A stretch of 64,000 nucleotides of DNA, from the NCBI RefSeq assembly GCF_040958095.1, contig NC_091156.1, positions 18,125,468 through 18,189,467 of the forward strand, in the 5' to 3' direction. Positions within the stretch are counted from its first letter, which is position 1. The number at the start of each line of letters is the position of its first letter. Below the pieces are notes generated by a model. The model had not been told where the DNA came from and ran no database searches. It saw only the letters and a list, made by a program, of their open reading frames with translations. A program made the position numbers and the translations under genes. Below are positions 1 through 10,141 of this stretch, one piece after another. The stretch is from Procambarus clarkii. Lineage: Eukaryota; Arthropoda; Malacostraca; Decapoda; Cambaridae.

Positions 1-270
1 CAGCTGGCAACCTCGCCCCTGACTAACTCTCTGTGTTCCGTCCTTCAGGTATTCCCTCTCCCAGTTTAGTATCTTCACAATTATCCCAGCCTGCTTCTCT
101 ATCTTGTACACCAGCCTCTTGCGAGGATCATTATTAAACGCCTTTTGTGTCAACGAAAATGCAATCTACCCAGCCTTCTTTTTCCTGTTGTATTCTAGTA
201 ACCTTCTCATAGAACTAGGTCAAGTTTGTCAGGCAGGACTTTCCCTCTCTTAAGCCACGCTGCCAGTCTG
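1..270 (-). pseudogene. LINE-1-family reverse transcriptase fragment
   Basis: On the minus strand this reads as an interrupted RT segment with the order G(L)[35 protein letters not shown], then EYLKDGTQRV. This is the fingers/palm part of a non-LTR retrotransposon RT, before the catalytic FADD box. The same stretch occurs at 28.3 kb and in eroded form at 19.6 kb. Stops and a frameshift break it, and the window edge cuts its downstream part. It is a dead fragment. Confidence 0.7.
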
Positions 271-284
271 TTACATAGTTTACT

Positions 285-504
<220 letters not shown>

Positions 505-544
505 TGTCTATCATAGCTCCACGACCACTGACCATGCCCAGGAG

Positions 545-704
545 GACGCCCACAGCAGCCTACAGTAAGTAGGTACCTACTGCATGCTCACTTAAACATC
601 ACATGAAAGGAAACGTTGTCCAGACGCTTCTGTCCAGCCTCGAGGATCGAACCTATGATCCTCGGTTTTCAGCCAACGACTTAGCCTACTGCGCTACAGG
701 ACTC
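545..704 (-). mobile_element. tRNA-derived SINE, Phe-like head
   Basis: The minus strand starts with a tRNA-like head: box A-like TAGCGCAGTAGGC, an anticodon loop CTGAAAA (anticodon GAA, as in tRNA-Phe) and box B-like GGTTCGATCC. A SINE body with GTCTGGACAACG follows. No intact acceptor stem is visible, so this is a SINE rather than a tRNA gene. Confidence 0.6.
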
Positions 705-711
705 TTCAGGC

Positions 712-873
712 CCGTGACAACTGACTAACTCCCAGGTACCTATTTACTGCTAGGTAACAGTGGCATTCAGGGTGAAAGAAACTTTGCCCATTTGTTTCTG
801 CCTGGTGCGGGAATCGAACCCGCCCTACAGAATTACGAGTGCTGCGCGCTATCCACCAGGCTACCAGGCCCCC
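712..873 (-). mobile_element. tRNA-derived SINE, Thr-like head (truncated)
   Basis: Same family as the copies near 14.0 and 32.3 kb. On the minus strand there is a tRNA-like head with box B GGTTCGATTCCCGC, then a body with AAACTTTGCCC (as seen on +), TACCTAGCAG and GGTACCTGGGAGTTAGTC. The distal part with the GGCCGCGGGG block is missing. Confidence 0.8.
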
Positions 874-949
874 ATAAATGTGTGGGAGAAGGTGAAGCTC
901 AACCCGCTCCACTAACATTTATGGCAAGGTCTAAAGGTCACAGAACCCA

Positions 950-1060
950 CCACGGTCACTACAGGCTGGGTCAGTCAAGGTCACTACAGGCTGGGTCAGT
1001 CAAGGTCAATACAGGCTGGGTCACTCAGGGTCAGTACAGACTGGATCAGTACATTATCAG
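950..1060. repeat. Minisatellite, ~24 bp unit, about 4-5 copies
   Basis: Repeats of ACAGGCTGGGTCAGTCAAGG with substitutions, more eroded at the right end. Confidence 0.75.
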
Positions 1061-1750
1061 GATGAGCAAATTACGTGAAGTCGAAACGTTTGTGCTGTGG
1101 CTGTAATCTCCCGTGGTCCATATATATAACAGTTGTAATAGATCAATTATCCCACCTGGGACACCTGGTGCCTGGAGCCCCCCCCCCCAACCCTCCCCCC
1201 CCCCTCACACACACTGTACAGAAACTTTACTCGAGAATATTGGTGAAGAAAGTGTTATACTTTGCACGAGTCATATTACCAGTAGTGAGGCTCAGGTGAA
1301 CCCCGCTCCAGGTATGTCTAGAACCTTACTTTTAGTAGTCTATGGATTACGGGCTCACCATAGCCCGTGCTACATGCACAATTCGTTCTAAGTAGATCAA
1401 TCTAAAACAACAACATAGTCTATGGAACTTATATTTGTCAACATCGTCTCCCCGCTCTGTATAGCAGTGTTGGCGAGGTTGTCAGAGCCGTACACAAGGG
1501 GCTCAGTCACCAACCTAACATCTTGCAAGAAATCCAGCCATTACTTCCTCGTTGTAAGACGTGAATTGAACCAACAGGAGAACTGTTGACAAAAACAAAA
1601 TGTCTATAATCTAAGTTGTAATCAATATTTAAGTGTTGGGGAGGTTTACGTGTTAACGAGCCTCGCCTCGTACTGAAGGTCTCAACTGTGGACACAGGTA
1701 ACTATATCAAAGGGACGTAAACATACAAATTACAATAACGTGATATATAT
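1060..1750. other. No gene recognised
   Basis: There are C-rich runs near 1180-1205 and nothing else I can classify. ORFs of 60-100 codons show no recognisable motif. Confidence 0.5.
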
Positions 1751-1759
1751 CAAATAAAC

Positions 1760-1850
1760 AAATCCACAGGGGTCTTAAAGAGGGTTCGAACCTGTGCGCG
1801 GAGTATTCCCAGACGCGCTCTAGTCAGTTATAGCCAATGTGGGAAGCTGG
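1760..1850 (-). mobile_element. tRNA-like SINE fragment
   Basis: Contains AGGGTTCGAACC (box B-like on this strand) and the context AAATCCACAGG...CTCTAGTC shared with the tRNA-like copies at 43.4-43.8 kb. Fragment only. Confidence 0.45.
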
Positions 1851-2149
1851 TTGTTGAGTTATGATGGGTAACTGTGTCAAGTGCAGAGGACACAAGACAT
1901 CATGTCCCAGGGTCTTCAAGACCTGTCGTTGCTATATGTATTACATGTGTTGCTTGGACTGCCGTAGAGGTAATACAAAGGGATTTTTAGCAATGTCATT
2001 CGGAGGATGGTTGATCAAGCTGGCCGTTGTGGTGGGTAATGAGTAGCGCCAGGAGGAAGGTGAGTGATGAGGTGGTACATGCTAGAGCTAGACGGAACCT
2101 GGCCCCTGGTACATACTTGCTGAGTAAGTGGTACCTTACCTTACCTTAG

Positions 2150-3290
2150 CTTACCTTACCGACCGCGGCCCGGTCGTCGACCAGGCCTCCTGGTTGCTGG
2201 ACTGGTCAACCAGGCTGTTGGACGCGGCTTCTCGCAGCCCGACGTATGAGTCACAGCCTGGTTGATCAGGTATCCTTTGGAGGTGTTTATCCAGTTCTCT
2301 TGAACACTGTGAGGGGTCGGCCAGTTATGCCCCTTATGTGTAGTGGAAGCGTGTTGAACAGTCTCGAGCATCTGATGTTGATAGTTCTCTCTTGAACACT
2401 GTGAGGGGTCGGCCAGTTATGTCCCTTATGTGTAGTGGAAGCGTGTTGAACAGTCTCGGGCCTCTGATGTTGATAGTTCTCTCTCTTGAACACTGTGAGG
2501 GGTCGGCCAGTTATGTCCCTTATGTGAAGTGGAAGCGTGTTGAACAGTCTCGGGCCTCTGATGTTGATAGAGTTCTCTCTCAGAGTACCTGTTGCACCTC
2601 TGCTCTTCAACGGGGGTAATCTGCACAACCTGCCATGCCTTCTGGTCTCATGTGATGTTATTTCTGTGTGCAGGTTAGGGACCAGCCCCTCTATTATTTT
2701 CCACGTGTAAATTATTATGTATCTCTCCCGCCTGCGCTCAAGGGAGTACAGATTTAGGCTCTTTAGTCGGTCCCAATAGTTTAGATGTTTTACTGAGTGG
2801 ATTCTAGCAGTAAAGGATCTCTGCACGCTCTCCAGGTCAGCAATTTCTCCAGCTTTGAAAGGGGCTGTCATTGTGCAGCAGTACTCCACTCTAGAGAGCA
2901 CAAGCGTTTTGAAAAGTATCATCATCGGTATAGCATCTCTAGTGTGAAAAGTTCTTGTTATCCAACCTGTCATTTTTCTTGCAGTTGTGATGGCTACTTT
3001 ATTGTGTTCTTTAAAGGTAAGGTCTTCCGACATGAGTACACCCAGATCCTTTACATTGCCTTTTCGTTCTATGTCATGATTTGCCTGAGTTTTGTACGTG
3101 GTTTCCGTTTTTATATTTTCATTTTTTCCGTAGCGCATGAGCTGGAACTTATCTTCGTTAAACACCACATTATTTTCTGTAGCCCATTGAAAGACCTGAT
3201 TTACATCTGATAAGAGGTTTGCCGTGTCCTCTATGTTATCTACTCTCATGATGTCACGTGATGCACACACTGAAAAACATCATAAGTCTT
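2150..3290 (-). pseudogene. LINE-2-family RT C-terminal half with triplicated tail
   Basis: The minus strand encodes a near-open 327-codon stretch: NQVFQWATENN, EDKFQLMRYGKNE, VKDLGVLMSEDLTF, ARKMTGWITRTF, LSRVEYCCTMTAPFKAGE, HLNYWDRLKSLNLYSLERRRERY. This is the thumb and C-terminal region of a non-LTR (jockey-like) RT; the palm motifs are absent. The last part, INIRGPRLFNTLPLHIR followed by PLTVFKR, occurs three times in tandem at about 2293-2564. A 3' tail with GGCCGCGGCCCGGTCG-type sequence follows. It is 5' truncated and inactive. Confidence 0.8.
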
Positions 3291-3398
3291 CCCTATTTAA
3301 GACTATAATTAGAGACTTTGTGAGGCAGAGACGTATCGTTCTTCCAGGAAGTCATACTATTCATATGTATTTGGCGACCCATTGTTGTGGGTTGTTTA

Positions 3399-3812
3399 GC
3401 TGCTCGTATAGTCTGCCAGCGTCCGCATGCTGGCCCCCAGCCTTGCGTCACCTGCAAGCACTGACGCGCTGCTCGTATAGTCTGCCAGCGTCCGCGTGCT
3501 GGCCCCCAGCCTTGCATCACCTGCAAGCACTGACGCGCTGCTCGTATAGTCTGCCAGCGTCCGCATGCTGGCCCCCAGCCTTGCATCACTTGCAAGCACT
3601 GACGCGCTGCTCGTATAGTCTGCCAGCGTCCGCATGCTGGCCCCCAGCCTTGCGTCACCTGCAAGCACTGACGCGCTGCTCGTATAGTCTGCCAGCGTCC
3701 GCGTGCTGGCCCCCAGCCTTGCGTCACCTGCAAGCACTGACGCGCTGCTCGTATAGTCTGCCAGCGTCCGCATGCTGGCCCCCAGCCTTGCATCACCTGC
3801 AAGCACTGACGC
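3399..3812. repeat. Minisatellite, 69 bp unit, 6 copies
   Basis: The spacing between successive GCTGCTCGTATAG starts is 69 bp. Units differ mainly at CpG sites (GCATGC/GCGTGC, TTGCGTCA/TTGCATCA), consistent with CpG decay. Because 69 is a multiple of three, both strands show long repetitive ORFs that are not genes. Confidence 0.95.
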
Positions 3813-3969
3813 GCAGGAGTCTACTCGCTCGGATATTTTTAAACTTAGATCAGGAGAGGGAGAGGACCAAGGACAGCTTCACAGGCATCCTCTCCTCGGT
3901 GCTTCCTCCCTTAATTATATCTCTCACAAGGACGGCAAGAAATATCAAAGCAATAACCATACCGATCCC

Positions 3970-4696
3970 CTCTACGATACTACGGCGGTATCATAGTGTG
4001 TATGTGACGATGCTACGGCGGTATCGTAGTGTATATGTGACGATACTACGGTGGTATCGTAGTGTATGTGACGATACTACGGCGGTATCGTAGTGTATGT
4101 GACGATACTACGGTGGTATCGTAGTATGCATGTGACGATACTAAGGTGGTATCGTAGTGTATATGTGACGATACTACGACGGTATCGTAGTGTATGTGAC
4201 GATACTACGGTAGTATCGTAGTATGTATGTGACGATACAACGGTGGTATCGTAGTGTTTGTGACGATACTACGGCGGTATCGTACTGTGTATGTGACGAT
4301 ACTACGGTGGTATCGTAGTGTTTGTGACGATACTACGGCGGTATCGTAGTGTATGTGACGATACTACGGTGGTATCGTAGTGTTTGTGACGATACTACGG
4401 CGGTATCGTAGTGTATGTGACGATACTACGGTGGTATCGTAGTGTGTTGGTGACGATACTACGGCGGTATCGTAGTGTATGTGACGATACTACGGTGGTA
4501 ACGTAGTGTGTTTGTAACGATACTACGGCGGTATCGTAGTGTTTGTGACGATACTACGGTGGTATCGTAGTGTTTGTGACGATACTACGGCGGTATCGTA
4601 GTGTATGTGACGATACTACGGTGGTATCGTAGTGTTTGTGACGATACTACGGTGGTATCGTAGTGTGTATGTGACGATACTACGGCGGTATCGTAG
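3970..4696. repeat. Dyad-symmetric minisatellite, ~31 bp unit (block 1)
   Basis: The unit contains ACGATAC-TACGGYG-GTATCGT, a 7 bp inverted repeat around a 7-nt loop, followed by AGTGTATGTG. Units alternate between CGGCGG and CGGTGG centres and the linker varies by a few bases. About 25 units are present. The array continues after a SINE insertion. Confidence 0.95.
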
Positions 4697-4950
4697 GGAG
4701 CCGGTCGGCCGAGCGGACATCACACTGGACTTGTGATCCTATGGTCCCGGGTTCGATCCCGGGCGCCGGCGAGAAACAATGAGCAGAGTTTCTTTCACCC
4801 TATGCCCCTGTTACCTAGCAGTACAATAGGTACCTGGGTGTTAGTCAGCTGTCACGGGCTGCTTCCTGGGGGTGGAGGCCTGGTCGAGGACCGGGCCGCG
4901 GGGACACTAAAGCCCCGAAATCATCTCAAATCAAGATAATCAAGATAACC
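4697..4950 (+). mobile_element. tRNA-derived SINE, Thr(TGT)-like, full length
   Basis: The head reads GCCGGTCGGCCGAGCGGACA, with anticodon loop CTTGTGA and box B GGTTCGATCCCGGG. The body follows (AGCAGTACAATAGGTACCTG, GGTCGAGGACCGGGCCGCGG) and the end is an AATCAAGATAA repeat, the family's usual 3' terminus. It sits inside the dyad minisatellite and separates its two blocks. Confidence 0.85.
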
Positions 4951-5033
4951 CATATCTAGCAAAGCGATGGACACTAACGCAGAAGTTCCAGTTTCCTGTT
5001 TTTCATGAATTCAGACCACACAAAAACTCGGAG

Positions 5034-5482
5034 CATATTTCATCACCCGCAGGATGATGAAATATGCTGACGATACTACGACGGTATCGTAGTGTGTATG
5101 TGACGATACTACGGTGGTATCGTAGTGTATGTGACGATACTACGGTGGTATCGTAGTGTATGTGACGATACTACGGTGGTATCGTAGTGTATGTGACGAT
5201 ACTACGGTGGTATCGTAGTGTATGTGACGATACTACGGTGGTATCGTAGTGTATGTGACGATACTACGGTGGTATCGTAGTGTATGTGACGATACTACGG
5301 TGGTATCGTAGTGTATGTGACGATACTACGGTGGTATCGTAGTGTATGTGACGATACTACGGTGGTATCGTAGTGTGTATGTGACGATACTACGGTGGTA
5401 TCGTAGTGTGTATGTGACGATACTACGGTGGTAGTATGTATTTGGTATTTCATCACCCGCGGGATGATGAAATATGCTGAAT
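5034..5482. repeat. Dyad-symmetric minisatellite (block 2) with flanking inverted motifs
   Basis: About twelve 31-33 bp units, nearly all with the CGGTGG centre and so more homogeneous than block 1. A motif TTTCATCACCCGC followed by GGATGATGAAAT, itself an inverted repeat, lies at both edges of the block (about 5040 and 5450). This suggests the block expanded inside a duplicated palindromic element. Confidence 0.85.
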
Positions 5483-5724
5483 GTGTGATGAAATATACCT
5501 TTACAGTTGCCAAGAGTGGCCACATTTTCTTTGAATTCTTATGGGAAAACATTTAGTCTTTGTCCACTTTGTACATGTCTGAGTGTGCTGTTGTGTAGCA
5601 GTGAGGTCTCTGCTACTCCCTCTTTCTTCTGCTCTGCAGCTGCCTCTGTTATGTTAAGTTCACCCGTCATAATGACCCATATTCTATATGCCGGCGATGA
5701 GTCACAATAACGGGGCTAAAGTAT

Positions 5725-5835
5725 GTTGACCAGACCACACACTAGAAGGTGAAGGGACGACGACGTTTCGGTCCGTCGTGGACCATTCTCAAGTCGTCGT
5801 CGTCCCTTCACCTTCTAATGTGTGGTCTGGTCAAC
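5725..5835. mobile_element. Foldback MITE, 111 bp
   Basis: The 41-nt arms GTTGACCAGACCACACACTA... and ...GTGTGGTCTGGTCAAC pair with one mismatch around a GTTTCGGTCCGTCGTGGACC centre. A single-arm copy lies at 13458-13522. Confidence 0.85.
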
Positions 5836-5839
5836 ACCC

Positions 5840-6215
5840 ATATTCTACTTCTATGACCACATCGGCTCTGCTCCTGCCATTGGCCGAGTTGGTAATTGGT
5901 CTGTATTATTTCAAGTCACCTAGAATATCTACCCAGGTATATCTAATATTTGTGGAGTATTCCATATTGAGTGACGTGTGGCTCCCCGACATACATTATG
6001 GAGTGCTTGGCATCTTACATACTGTGCACAGATATAGTATATCATAAATATTTACACCTGACTGACGTAGGGTGAGGTAGGCTGTATGACTCGTTGAGCA
6101 CCATAATGGCTTGGTACAATAACAACAGGCTTTGTAGTCTGTAATTATACTTGTGTTTATTTAACAGGGGGAAAGTTAAGATAATGTCACTAGATATATT
6201 ATTACTAGATATCAC
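5840..6215. other. No gene recognised
   Basis: AT-rich unique-looking sequence. I see no domain or repeat family in it. Confidence 0.5.
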
Positions 6216-6218
6216 TAG

Positions 6219-6342
6219 ATATGTGGCCCTGCGGGCCGCTCCAAGCAACAGCCTGGTGGACCAAACTCTCACAAGTCAAGCCTGACCTCGGGCCGGGCTT
6301 GGGGAGTAGAAGAACTCCCAGAACCCCATCAAGCAGGTATTG
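6219..6342 (+). repeat. LINE-2 3'-tail fragment
   Basis: Matches the terminal 120 bases of the LINE-2 copies near 7.3 and 22.1 kb (GGCCGCTCCAAGCAACAGCC, GGGCCGGGCTTGGGGAGTAG, AAGAACTCCCAGAACCCC). A second piece of the same tail lies in opposite orientation at 6640-6712. Confidence 0.8.
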
Positions 6343-6639
6343 CTGGCCTGGTCTTGTGACTGTGATAGACACAGCCTTGGCTCCATTACCAAGTTCCTCC
6401 GGCTTTACACACATTATACTCTCAATGCCCAGACCCCTACTGGCCTCCCACCTAGGCCCCTCAGAACTTACAATTCTTCCCACCTCCCCCACACCCCCAC
6501 ACCTCGTGCACCTGTGTACGTGCACCAGCAGTGTACAGAGAGGTGCAGGAGGTGGCACCCCTCCCTCGCTCCCCACCACTCAGGTGCACTCGGCCCACTG
6601 CTGGCAGCTGTTGGCAGGGAGGGAACCTGCTTGATACCT

Positions 6640-6712
6640 GTTTGATGGGGTTCTGAGAGTTCTTCTACTCCCCGAAGCCCGGCCCGAGGCCAGGCTCGAC
6701 TTGTGCGAGTTT
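6640..6712 (-). repeat. LINE-2 3'-tail fragment, inverted
   Basis: GATGGGGTTCTGAGAGTTCT and the following ~50 bases are the LINE-2 tail on the minus strand. A SINE inserts directly at its right end. Confidence 0.8.
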
Positions 6713-6952
6713 GGTTATCTTGAGATGATTTCGGGGCTTTAGTGTCCCCGCGGCTCGGTCCTCGACCAGGTCTCCACCCCCAGGAAGCAGCTCGTGACAG
6801 CTGACTAACACCCAGGTACCTATTTTACTGCTAGGTAACAGGGGCATAGGGTGAGAGAAACTCTGCCCAATGTTTCTCGTCGGTGCCCGGGATTAAACCC
6901 GGGACCACAGGATCACAAGTCCAGCGTGCTGTCCGCTCGGCCGACCGGCTCC
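6713..6952 (-). mobile_element. tRNA-derived SINE, Thr(TGT)-like, full length
   Basis: Full-length minus-strand copy: GGTTATCTTGAGATGATTTC at one end and the tRNA-like head (ACCGGTCGGCCGAGCGGACA on the minus strand) at the other. It is inserted in a LINE-2 tail. Confidence 0.85.
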
Positions 6953-7224
6953 CCACTGGGTCCACTAGGTCAAAACTCTCCTTCCATACCTACGTTGGCA
7001 GGTCGCTCTTCATCCGGTAAATGAACCTTATTAATATTATTGCTTAAGACTTCATAAAGTTAATTGTTTAACTCTGTAGGAAGAAGGATCAGTAGTACAT
7101 TGTCCTCAGCATCTGTGCATTTTCCAGATGATTCATTCCTCTATGATCAGACCGTTATGCCCGCGGCTTGGTCAAAGACCGGGCCGCGGGCATACCGATC
7201 TCCGCAACCAACCTCCCAAGGTTG

Positions 7225-7690
7225 ATTCCAGGTATACCTGGTTGATACCTGGTTGATGGGGTTCTGGGAGTTCTTCTACTCCCCAAGCCCGGCCCGAGGC
7301 CAGGCTTGACTTGTGAGAGTTTGGTCCACCAGGCTGTTGCTTGGAGCGGCTCGCAGGCCCACATACCCACCACAGCCCGGTTGGTCCGGCACTCCTTGGA
7401 GGAATAAATCTAGTTTCCTCTTGAAAATGTCCACGGTTGTTCCGGCAATATTTCTTATGCTTGCTGGGAGGACGTTGAACAACCGCGGACCTCTGATGTT
7501 TATACAGTGTTCTCTGATTGTGCCTATGGCACCTCTGCTCTTCACTGGTTCTATTCTACATTTTCTTTCATATCGTTTACTCCAGTACGTTGTTATTTTA
7601 CTGTGTAGATTTGGTACTTGGCCCTCCAGTATCTTCCAGGTGTATATTATTTGATATCTCGTCTTCTTTCTAGTGATGTTAATTGTATGT
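7225..7690 (-). pseudogene. LINE-2 3' end (reference-like copy)
   Basis: The minus strand encodes the last ~90 residues of the LINE-2 RT protein: KSRGAIGTIREHCINIRGPR, LFNVLPASIRNIAGTTVDIF, GCGGYVGLRAAPSNSLVDQ. The GC-rich tail follows. It is 5' truncated. This clean copy was the template for the alignment with 47107-47419. Confidence 0.85.
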
Positions 7691-8060
7691 TATGGTATGG
7701 TATGAAATTTTGCCATTAGCTTTCAGGTTGACGAGGTATTGGAAGACCAGTGTGGTCAGTGGCTCCTTGTGGGACTCTGTCGTGGTGTTTGTGTCTGCCA
7801 CCGTCTAAGTCAGGACCACATTTGTCTTGGCAGATTCATCGTATTCCCTCGTCCGTGGTGTTTCCTTGACCGGAGACATATCCGGCCAAGGAAATCTGAC
7901 CGGATATGATTTCCGGTCAAAAATATCTGAATTTTTTACCTTCTTTTCCTGTCAATATCTGAAAATATTGATATCTGAAAATATTTTCAGACATCTGAAA
8001 ATATTTTCTACGGCGTTGACAAGTTTTTCTCTCCTAGTCTCTTCTCAGGGAGGCCTCTCA
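7690..8060. other. No gene; short ATCTGAAAATATT repeats
   Basis: 7950-8010 carries three imperfect ATCTGAAAATATT units, and 7865-7915 several TCCGG-type short inverted motifs. Nothing else is recognised. Confidence 0.5.
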
Positions 8061-10137
8061 GTTCAAAGTGTCTGTGTGTGTGTATTCACCGAGTTGTGTT
8101 TGTGGGGGTTGAGCTCTGGCTCTTTAAGAACATAAGAATAAAGGTAACTGCAGAAGGCCAATTGGCCCATACGAAACAGCTCCAATATATATCCACCCAA
8201 TCTCATTCATATATATGTCTAACCTATGCTTGAAACAATCAAGGGATCCTTCTTCTATTACCTTATGCGGTAACTGCTTTCACTAATCAATAACCCTGTT
8301 ACCGAATCAGTATTTATCCAGGTCTTTCCTAAATCTAAACTTATCCAATTTATACCCATTGTTTCGTGTTGTCTTGTGTTGATACTTTTAATACCCTATT
8401 AATATCCCCTTTGTTATGACCATTCATCCACTTGTACACCTCTATCATGTCACCCTTAACTCTTCACCTTTCTAGAGAATTTAAGCTTTGTCAATTTTTC
8501 TTCATATGACAGGTTTCTAATTTGGGAGATTAACTTTGTCATCCTATGCCGGACGCGTTCTAGTGATTTTATATCCATTCTATAATACGGCGACCAAAAC
8601 TGAACTGCATAATCTAAATGGGGCCTAACCAGAGCAAGATTTAGCTGAAGAACAACACCAGGTGTCTTGTTACTAACGGTTCGATTAATAAATCCCAGTG
8701 TCCTATTTGCCTTACTACGAACATTTATGTATTGATTTTTTGTTTTAAATTCTTACTAATCATAACTCCCATCTTGTATCTTGAGTTAATCTCCCATCAG
8801 CTCGTATCTTGTAACTCTATCATCATTACCTAGCCTCAAAACCTTACATTTGTCAGCATTAAACTGCATCTGTCAGTCTTTTGACCATTTATAAACCTAA
8901 TTTAGATCGTCTTGAAGTGATAGCGAGTCTTTTTCCTTGTTTATTAATTTCCCCGATGCCTAATATTACCCTTTGGTCCCGCCTCCCAACCGTCAATCAA
9001 CAGGTGTACAGGTTCCTGAGCCTACTGGGCTCTATCATATCTACACTTGAAACTGTGTATGGAGTCAGCCTCCACCACATCACTGCCTAATGCATTCCAT
9101 CTGTTAACTACTCTGACACTAAAAAAAATCTTTCTAATGGCTCTGCGGCTCCTTTGGGTACAAAGTTTCCACCTGTGTCCCCTAGTGCATGTTCCACCCA
9201 TGCTAAATAGTTTGTCTTTGTCCACCCTGTCAATTCCCCTGAGAATTTTGTAGGTGGTTATCATGTCTCTCCTTACTCTTCTGTCTTTCAGGGACGTGAG
9301 GTTTAGCTCCCGTACCGTTTCCTCGTAGCTCATACCTCTCAGTTGTGGGACTAGCCTGGTGGCATACCCCTGAATCTTCTCTAACGTTGTCTTGTGTTTA
9401 ACTAGGTATGGACTCCAGGCTGGAGCTGCATACTCGAGGATTGGTCTCACATAAGTGGTATACAAGGTCCTGACCGATTCCTTACACAAGTTTCTAAAGG
9501 CAGTTTTTATGTTGGCCAATCTAGCATATGCCGCTGATGATATCATTTTGATGTGGGCCTTCTGGGGACAGGTTCGGTGTGATATCAACCCCCAGATCTT
9601 TCTCTCTATTTGACTCTTGCAGGATTTCACCTCCCAGATAGTAGCTTGTGTTCAGCCTCCTGCTCCCTTCGCCTAATTTCATTATTTTACACTTTCCTGA
9701 GTTATTCTTATAGCCATTTTCTAGACCATTCCTCGAGTTTGTCCAGGTCGTCCTGTAGTCTCTGTCTGTCTTCATCTGTCTTGATTGTTCTCAGAATTTT
9801 TGCATCATCAGCAAACATTAAGAGGGATGAGTCTATACCCTCTGGAAGATCATTTACGTATATTAGAAACAGGATGGGTCCAAGTACAGAGCCCTGTGAG
9901 ACTCCGCTGGTGACATCTCGTCACTTTGATGTCTCCCCCTCACAGTTACTCGCTGTTTCCTGTTGCTTAGATACTCCCTTATCCACTGGAGCACCTTACC
10001 TTTTACTCTTGTCTGTTTCTCCGACTTTTGTAACAGACTTTTATTTGGTTCTGTGTCAAAGGCTTTCTGACAGTCAAGAAAATGCAGTTTACCTACCCTT
10101 CTCTTTCTTGCCTAATTTTTGTCGCTGGTCATAGAAT
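8060..10137 (-). pseudogene. LINE-1-family RT C-terminal half, split by another LINE
   Basis: Minus-strand reading: KMKLGEGSRR-type segment, REKDLGVDITPNLSPEG, SAAYARLANIKTAFRNLCKE, VRPILEYAAPAWSPYLVK, LRGMSYEETVRELNLTSLKD, MITTYKILRGIDRVDKDKLF, VVNRWNALGSDVVEADSIHS, ending CRYDRAQ-stop. This is the post-catalytic part of a non-LTR RT. Frameshifts break the upstream portion (9500-10130). The 3' tail is cut in two: GAGCTCTGGCTCTT is near 8100 and the continuation TGGTCCCGCCTCCCAACCG near 8975, with about 865 bases of LINE-5 inserted between them. Confidence 0.8.
8108..8972 (-). pseudogene. LINE-5 fragment nested in LINE-1 tail
   Basis: The minus strand carries an eroded non-LTR RT C-terminus: WSKDCQMQFNADKCKVLRLG, RSKANRTLGFINRTVSNKTP, ALVRPHLDYAVQFWSPYYRM, RHRMTKLISQIRNLSYEEKL. 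Several stops are present. It ends in a 3' region containing GCCAATTGGCCTTCTGCAG (minus). A further 3'-end copy lies near 53.8 kb. The family differs clearly from LINE-1 and LINE-2. Confidence 0.75.
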
Positions 10138-10141
10138 TCTA

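Noticed and set aside
1861..2046. 61-codon Cys-rich ORF as a small secreted or zinc-binding protein
   Set aside because: Cys spacing fits no family I know, there is no signal peptide, and it lies in LINE-rich sequence; probably chance.
3293..3806. Repetitive ORFs on both strands
   Set aside because: A 69 bp unit is divisible by three, so frames stay open automatically.
3970..5434. CRISPR-like array of palindromic repeats
   Set aside because: Units are directly adjacent with no unique spacers, and the genome is eukaryotic.
6205..6634. 124-137-codon ORFs on both strands
   Set aside because: They cover LINE-2 tail fragments and their shadow; no independent motif.
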